The notes under the pieces: generated by a model
The model's database searches: none
Seen by the model: the letters and a program-made list of their open reading frames with translations, nothing else
Told to the model about the DNA's origin: nothing
NCBI GenBank assembly: GCA_018340375.1
Contig: JAFFJZ010000001.1
Coordinates: forward strand, 45,252,001-45,316,000
DNA from: Gonatopus flavifemur
Taxonomy: Eukaryota > Arthropoda > Insecta > Hymenoptera > Dryinidae
Direction of reading: 5' to 3'
Length of the DNA: 64,000 nucleotides
Position numbers and translations under genes: made by a program
Part shown: one piece after another, positions 58,689 through 64,000 of the stretch
How the letters are laid out: each line of letters opens with the position of its first letter
Numbering within the stretch: position 1 is the first letter of the stretch

Positions 58689-59072
58689 ATGTTATATTTA
58701 ATATTGTGGCTCAATTGTGAACCTCGTTCTTGGAGCATTGCTAAAGAAAATGGAATTCGTATAGTTGGAAAGAAAACGGAAACGAAATGGGGACATTCCT
58801 GGTATCCTGCAACCCTTATTGAGAAAAATTGTGAGTACAAATTATTGTAATAAATAGTTTCATCCCTTACAATCGAACAACAATTCATTTCATTTCATAT
58901 GATTCTGATTTTCATGGTTCTGATTCATTATCATACATATTTTTCAGCTGAAAAACAGTATCTTGAATATTTGGCGCAGAGACTTGACACGGACGGAAAT
59001 ATCAAGGAAAATCCATTAAATGAACCTCTTCAAATGAGGAAAATTGAAATTGACGAAACAGATAAGAGGTAA
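58689..59072 (+). CDS. Captured two-exon gene fragment, plus-strand copy (88 codons)
   Basis: ATG at 58689. Exon 1 (58689-58830) reads MLYLILWLNCEPRSWSIAKE then NGIRIVGKKTETKWGHSWYP and ATLIEKN. Donor GTGAGT at 58831, acceptor TTTTTCAG ending 58947 (117 bp intron). Exon 2 (58948-59072) reads SEKQYLEYLAQRLDTDGNIK then ENPLNEPLQMRKIEIDETDK, R and TAA. Joined in frame it is an uninterrupted 88-residue product. The inverted sister copy shares splice positions and phase with roughly three-quarters base identity by eye, so both derive from one spliced gene. I do not recognise the family; the WYPA motif is the most conserved spot. It may be truncated at the N-terminus. Confidence 0.6.
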
Positions 59073-59657
59073 CCAGCATCGTTATGATAACAATATTTTT
59101 TTCCGTGTATGATTTTATTGATCGGCAATCTGAAATTTCCTGTAAAAAAGTTTTGGGTCTCCAGGGATGCTCATTTTATGGATTCCCAATCTCATTCCCA
59201 CTCCGCAAAGATCCTCAGAATATCTTGTGGAGATCATACAGTTACACTTAGTGCGTTCACATCAGGAATAGATATTCAATTGATCTTGCAGCGATTTTCA
59301 ATTTCTTTTGGTCGAGTTTAGATCTGAAGTTTGTCACTGACATGTATATCTCGAATTTAAAACCGATGAAAGAATGATCATCTGACAATTGGATGACAAT
59401 TTCCCGATATATATCAAACAAAGATCTTTTACGCATCAACCGTAGATATGATTGTGATCACATTTGAACGATTTTAGAAAATTGTACGAGGCTATGGGAA
59501 TCAGTCGATTTTGACATCAGATCAGAATTGATAACGTCCCGATGATGAGGGAGAGATCCTAAAATCTCACTTGGCGTATCTCACAATGATCACTTGATTC
59601 GTGATCAATGTGAGATTTTTTTTTTATCAATTTCTGATCTACATTTTTTTACTCGGG

Positions 59658-60289
59658 CACCCACAAAAATGCAGGTTATGTCGGTGAAGATGTGAAATTA
59701 TAACAATAAATTAATGATTCTCCACTCAAATAACTATTATTTAAATCAACGCTTAGGAATTGGATGACATGTCGCGAAGTTGGGCATTAATACTGTATTA
59801 TATAATGACGGTTGGAGAAAATTTAGTAATGAAAAGCAAAATTTCAGCAATGTTTCTTGAAGTTTCATGAAAGATCACTGAAAGTTCAATAATATTCAGA
59901 TTCATCGAACAAATATAGTACTGGTTACTGAACTTCCAAATGCCTCTTTTCTCAGTGTAGACACAAACAAGACCTTCGTGTATTGAATAAAGTTTGCGAA
60001 TATATAATTTACGTACTATTCACACCGTTTGTTCTGTCATTGAGGAACATGTGTAATAATGATGTTGTTTGAAACCAATGTAATGTTGTATACAATAAAG
60101 TTCTGTATGAAATGAAACAATGATATTGGATTAGATTGGGTTTCGACCTGATGGGAATATTTTGTCCGGGACAATTTTGAGAATGGGATGTTTTTGTGTG
60201 TGGATCAATTTGTTGAGAATATTTTGTCCAGGGATGTTTGGATGGTGTAACCATGTTTCCACCTCAATCATGAGATATCATGAGATATA
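59658..60289. other. No recognisable gene; lone element end
   Basis: A CTCAGTGTA end near 59953-59961 without a clear partner. The 81-codon minus frame at 60009-60254 has no recognised motif. Confidence 0.4.
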
Positions 60290-61157
60290 GAGGTAAGAGT
60301 GGATATATGGGCCCCTACTTTCTTTATTTGTAATAACTTCTTCTATTTTCAGTATAAGAATCTTAAATAAATCACAGCTCTCCTGTGAACTACCCAACAC
60401 TAATTGCATGAAGTCCCGTCTCATTCTTCACAGCTATTAGAGGCATATAATCGTTTTTCTAAAGTTTCCCATTTTTTCATCACCAACATTTGTGCGGTTA
60501 ATATGGGCCCCAAGGTATTTTTGTCAAAGGAATGAAACAAATAAAGAAAAATGTGAATTTACTCATAAATTCACATGGAAGAGAGTTGGATCTAGATATG
60601 AATTGAAAAAATTTTCACTGCTTTCTTCAAGCCCATTCTTTTCTCCCTAATCACTCTTATAGCTTCGGCCATGTCATTTTTATCCCACAACTGACGTTTG
60701 GACTTTTTAATGGGCACCAGATTTTTTCGAGGTATCTGTAACATATACGGTATATATAATAAAACCACCCAAGTAACATCAATATGCGTATAAATATTCT
60801 TAAAATGTTCGTAGAATCAGGGCCCATAATACCCGCAGTGCAGAGAGCCCGTATATCTACCCTGGCCATCTTGGAGAATACAATTTTTCTACCCTCGACT
60901 TTATAAATAATTTGACATTACTTGATGCGATCTTTATAGCATACTGAATACATACCTTTCAAACTGTTGATAACGAGCACAAGATTCATCGCTTGACGTA
61001 TCGTTCATAACGGCTGAGCGATCAGCGCGATCTAGAATGTCGTTTGGGAACTAGTTCCAGTAGTTTGAGTGTTCACCGCTAGAATTTGTGACTTACATAA
61101 TCAGATACAGAGAGAGCCCATATTACCAGCAGGGGCCCATTATCGCACCTTTGCCTC
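60290..61157. mobile_element. pogo/jerky-like element, 868 bp, TA duplication
   Basis: Left GAGGTAAGAGTGGATATATG then GGCCCC; right inverted GAGGCAAAGGTGCGATAATG then GGCCCC. Flanks TA (60288-60289, 61158-61159). Several more ATGGGCCC / GGGCCCAT copies lie inside. It carries the minus-strand transposase N-terminus at 60592-60735 but no catalytic domain, so it is internally deleted. Confidence 0.8.
60592..60735 (-). pseudogene. N-terminal helix-turn-helix of a jerky/pogo-like transposase
   Basis: Minus-strand reading IPRKNLVPIKKSKRQLWDKN then DMAEAIRVIREKRMGLKKAV and KIFSIHI, followed by TAG. This is the pipsqueak/CENP-B-type DNA-binding start of such transposases (usual pattern MPRK...W...DM..AI..V....MGLKKA...F.VP). 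The expected start ATG is ATA (60733-60735), and the frame stops where the helix-turn-helix should continue, so it is inactive. The upstream minus frame to 60869 has no related content. Confidence 0.8.
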
Positions 61158-61202
61158 TATTCAAGTGACTACTATACTCACTCATAATAAATAATAAAAC
61201 TA

Positions 61203-61463
61203 CACAGTAAAAAATTTTCCGTCAAATTCAACACACAAGCGAATGTTAACCATTTTTCTTCACACTCAACGTGTGTTGATTCCAGAGTTACACTTATAAA
61301 GTGTTAATTTGAACTCGAATAACATTTTAATGTGTTGAAAATGAATCGATCGAACAGCATTTGATCAGTGTGTTGAATGAATACACAAAAGTGTTAAATA
61401 TTCAACACTTGAATTTTGACACCTACTTCTTTTTTACACAATGACGGAATTTTTTTTACTGTG
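61203..61463. mobile_element. CACAGTAAAA-ended element with AACACAC/GTGTTGA motifs
   Basis: CACAGTAAAAAATTTTCCGT and inverted CACAGTAAAAAAAATTCCGT. Flanks ta and ta. The interior repeats CAACAC and GTGTT(G/A)A in both orientations. Close in style to the CACTG class. Confidence 0.8.
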
Positions 61464-61830
61464 TATATTATTTCACAACAAGAAAGAATATACACATATT
61501 ACACCTCATCTCCTTTTATACCATAACCTCACAAAATCTGACAATTTCCAAGGTAGCTTTGTTATGTGCATATACTCTTCATAATCATTGAGGTTAGGTT
61601 TCATCGATTTGATACAGCAAACCTAGGATCAAATAATTCGAACCAATTCGATTCAATTTCTTTGAAATACTTCGAATTTTGGCCAAGACATATATCTAAA
61701 ATAGGTGTACTTTTGTAATTGAAATATATCACTTAAATAACAATCAATATGTTCTTTGAACCGATTATTTTTTATAAACATTCACGCTATTGATATTCCT
61801 CGTGAATGAAGGCAATAACTTGTCAGAATT
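61464..61830. other. No recognisable gene or repeat
   Basis: AT-rich anonymous sequence. Confidence 0.4.
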
Positions 61831-61923
61831 TGATCAGTTTTATGTGAATTTCAATAATCATATTAGACAAATCAGTTTCCAATAAGTTAGTGATCAGTTT
61901 TTCCTGATTAGCGTTTCTTCATC

Positions 61924-63395
61924 CAGGGACGTCTTTGGGGGGTGGCTCAAGGGTCTATAGCCCAGGGCGGCAAATTTCAGGGGGCGGCAGAATTATAGAA
62001 GTTTTTTTCCAGTTATCAAATGCGTTCGAGCACAAAGGGAGCGGAGAATGTGAATTCAAGTATTTTATGTTGATATATTCACAGTATTTAAATCATTTAC
62101 TCACTTGTTAAACACTTAAAAGTATACGAATGTGTTGATAACTCAGATTAAGTATTTGATAATTGAACATGTAATCCATTTTATGAATATATTTACATGC
62201 TCTGAAGCGTTTTAAAAGCGACTACAGGCTTCAAACTCTGAGTGTATCAAAATAAAACATTGGAATTTAAAGTGTATGTACGGAAGTTGGATGCATTCGA
62301 ACACGATTTGGGCATGAACTCATCAAACTGCCGTGTATGGTTGTTTGAACTGTTCTATTCCTTACCCTGGTTCAAGTGCCATAGCAATTCATAAGAAAAT
62401 GTTCTTATTATGAAACACTATGGATTTTGCAACACGATATTCATAAGTCAACCACAGAGTCCTATGAATTTCTGCTCATGAATGTATGTTCATGGGGATA
62501 CATGATGAATCATAAACAGAAATTCATAGGACGTCATGGTTTACTTATGAATATCCTGTTGCAAAATCCATAGTGTTTCATAATAAGAACATTTTCTTAT
62601 GAATTGCTATGCGACGGAAATTCACGGAAATAATTTACGTATCAATCTGCTGTCAAAGTTTTTTGAATTGATGAAATTTTTTTTCCAATGAATGAATTTT
62701 CATTCTGTATTTTTTATTTGATTCAAACAAATTTCTCCAGGTAGCAATTTAACCTTTTTCACAAGTTCACATTCCCCTTTTCATCGGCAAGCATATCGTT
62801 ATAATCTTTCCAACGGGAAGATTTTCCTGGAATTTTCCTGAAATACAATTTGTAAAATTTAATGTGCGACTTTTGGAAAGTTCATATTTTCTTTCTATTC
62901 TTTGTTAGGTATTCAGAATCTGTCATCAATTTTCAAGTAAAATTCAACAGAAATATGGACCGTTCTATCTTTATTACAAACTTCAGAAATATTCTCAAAT
63001 TTTAAGAAATACTCTCAGATTTGAGGAAAAATTCTGAAATTTTTATTCAAAATCACTATTCGATCTTGGCACCTCTAGAGCTTTAATTCCGGTACCTCGG
63101 TGATCCTATACACTCATATAAAAGTTTCTGATCAGACGGATAAGTTTATTCAATAATTCCGATATTTTTTTCGATTAAGGAAATGTAGGTTACCAATAGT
63201 TTATAATGCTAAATGTTTAATCCTGTTGAATGTGTCAAAGTTTTATTAAATAATATATTGTTTCGAGTTATATGACATAGTTTCCAAATCACATGAATAC
63301 ACCTGAGAGAATGATTGAAATTATTAATTCAGCTCAGGTTGGGGGCGGCGAAATATTATCAGCCCCTGGGCGGCGAAAACGTAAAGACGCCCCTG
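61924..63395. mobile_element. hAT-type element, 1472 bp, 8 bp duplication
   Basis: CAGGGACGTCTTTGGGG at the left, inverted CAGGGGCGTCTTTACG at the right, with subterminal GCCCAGGGCGGCAAA / GCGGCGAAA partners. Flanks TCTTCATC (61916-61923) and TCCTCATC (63396-63403) match at 7 of 8 bases. CAGGGGCG ends and an 8 bp duplication are hAT hallmarks. No transposase frame remains. A 230 bp palindrome sits inside, and near 62212-62265 it resembles the repeat at 7750-7798. Confidence 0.85.
62381..62610. repeat. 230 bp near-perfect palindrome inside the hAT-type element
   Basis: Arms of about 95 bp begin ATAGCAATTCATAAGAAAAT and stay almost identical in reverse through ACTATGGATTTTGCAACA and TCCTATGAATTTCTG. 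The short loop includes GAATGTATGTTCATGGGG. MITE-like; probably a later insertion. Confidence 0.85.
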
Positions 63396-63460
63396 TCCTC
63401 ATCAGTATCTCATTGGTAATAGGGAAAACTGATTATATTTCTACTAGGGCTGTCACCAAG

Positions 63461-63760
63461 TTCAGTCAATTACTCACATGTGAATGTTCAATCAAACTTG
63501 GATGCCAATTAAGAATCTATCCTACCCATCCAGCTCAAATTAGTATTGTATATGAATTTATGGCAACAATACCGATTGCAAGCATAGAAACAATATTGAA
63601 TTTTAATATTGAACCAAGCTCGGATGCTGAGCATTGAACATTGTTATCATCCCAGACATTGATTTAGTTTGGTGCCAATCTTAGCAACCAAGCTAGGCCC
63701 GGTGTTGACTAGCATTGACTAGAGCTTGGCACCAAACATGTTACGTTTGTCAAAGCCTAC
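63461..63760. repeat. GCTTGG-rich repeat, copy 2
   Basis: GATGCTGAGCATTGAACATT, GTTATCATCC, ACATTG, CCAAGCTAGGCCCGGTG and GCATTGACT appear in the same order and orientation as in copy 1 (from about 56818). As in copy 1, it is adjacent to a CTGATCAG repeat. The overlapping 114-codon frame at 63293 spans the hAT end and this repeat, so it is chance. Confidence 0.6.
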
Positions 63761-64000
63761 CTGGGGCAGTGGTTTCCATTGTATCTGAAAGACTAGACAC
63801 CCTACATAATGTATATAAACGCATACGATATTCGAAATGAATTCTATACCGTATCATAGAGATGTGCTAACACATTTGAATGAAATTCGATGACACTTGA
63901 TGTAATTCCATCGATTTTAATCGCGATATGCCATTATCTATCCACGTAAGAATTCTCATATTTGAAATAATAGACAAATATTTGTGAAATATTATTTCAT
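63761..64000. other. No recognisable feature at the right edge
   Basis: AT-rich anonymous sequence to the window end. Confidence 0.4.

Larger units (their letters stand above)
57217..59657. mobile_element. 2.44 kb terminal-inverted-repeat element carrying a gene fragment in two inverted copies
   Basis: Long arms (about 57217-57525 and 59385-59657) are nearly identical in reverse, apart from about 35 bp present only in the left arm (near 57368-57402). Termini are CACGAGTGAAAAAATGTAG and, inverted, CCCGAGTAAAAAAATGTAG. Flanks ca (57215-57216) and ca (59658-59659) form a 2 bp duplication. The arms contain internal hairpins (TGATCACGAATCAAGTGATCA). Inside are a piggyBac-like MITE (57722-58015) and two inverted copies of a two-exon gene fragment (58036-58448 minus, 58689-59072 plus). 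No transposase is seen. Confidence 0.85.
61831..63460. repeat. CTGATCAG-rich repeat, copy 2, split by the hAT-type element
   Basis: Left part 61831-61923 (TTTGATCAG, AAATCAGTTT, TGATCAG, TGATTAG) and right part 63396-63460 (ATCAGTATCTCATTGG, AAAACTGATTAT, ATTTCTACTAGGG). Together they read as a reverse-orientation relative of 56997-57216, which ends CCCTAGTAGAAAT. Confidence 0.55.

Noticed and set aside
63293..63637. 114-codon frame near the right edge
   Set aside because: It runs from inside the hAT-type element across its end into a GCTTGG repeat, so it cannot be one ancestral gene.
1..64000. tRNA, rRNA, riboswitch or prokaryotic operon features
   Set aside because: No cloverleaf with A/B-box signals or conserved rRNA segment noticed by eye; the mobile elements and GT-AG introns indicate an insect nuclear genome.

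Overview
This window looks like a gene-poor, repeat-dense stretch of insect nuclear DNA. It is AT-rich by eye. It carries mariner, pogo/jerky-like, piggyBac-like and hAT-type elements, and its most frequent repeat ends read CACTG or CACGG followed by an A-run. The mix would fit a hymenopteran (perhaps a parasitoid wasp), but that is inference and no host gene settles it. I found no complete, confidently identifiable host gene, no tRNA or rRNA, and nothing prokaryotic.

Layout. 0-10 kb: a decayed transposase tail at the left edge, a TA-flanked MITE, several CACTG/CACGG elements, a 1.3 kb snap-back element (3896-5183) and a decayed minus-strand reading frame near 8 kb. 10.7-12.9 kb: four inverted-repeat elements nested inside each other (10726-12875), the innermost packed with AGATCT palindromes. 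13-19.7 kb: a minus-strand frame ending in a CCHC zinc knuckle, a CACTG element with its own insertion, a coding-like block of unknown origin and more palindromic elements. 21.8-24.2 kb: a CACGG element holding a decayed irritans-type mariner. 25-31 kb: pyrimidine-rich, low-repeat DNA with several long but doubtful frames.

33-38.3 kb: a 2 kb element with roughly 100 bp inverted ends; a 1286 bp mauritiana-type mariner with both ITRs, a TA duplication and only two nonsense codons; and a jerky/pogo-like element with two smaller elements inserted in it. Two coding-like exon candidates follow at 38.5-39.2 kb. 39.2-46.4 kb: no recognisable repeats or genes. 46.4-53.5 kb: further CACTG/CACGG elements and a TTAA-flanked piggyBac-like MITE.

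55.7-64 kb: one candidate exon; a GCTTGG/CTGATCAG repeat pair; a 2.44 kb terminal-inverted-repeat element (57217-59657) that carries two inverted, diverged copies of the same small two-exon gene fragment with the intron in the same place; a pogo-like element with the transposase N-terminus; and an hAT-type element with a near-perfect 8 bp target duplication, itself inserted in a CTGATCAG repeat.

Two results stand out. First, about nineteen of the CACTG, CACGG or CCCGAG-ended elements have matching 2 bp target duplications, eight of them non-palindromic (tg, tt, ag, ca), which points to one dispersed non-autonomous superfamily with 2 bp duplications. Second, the element at 57217-59657 looks like a gene-carrying (Pack-type) transposon.
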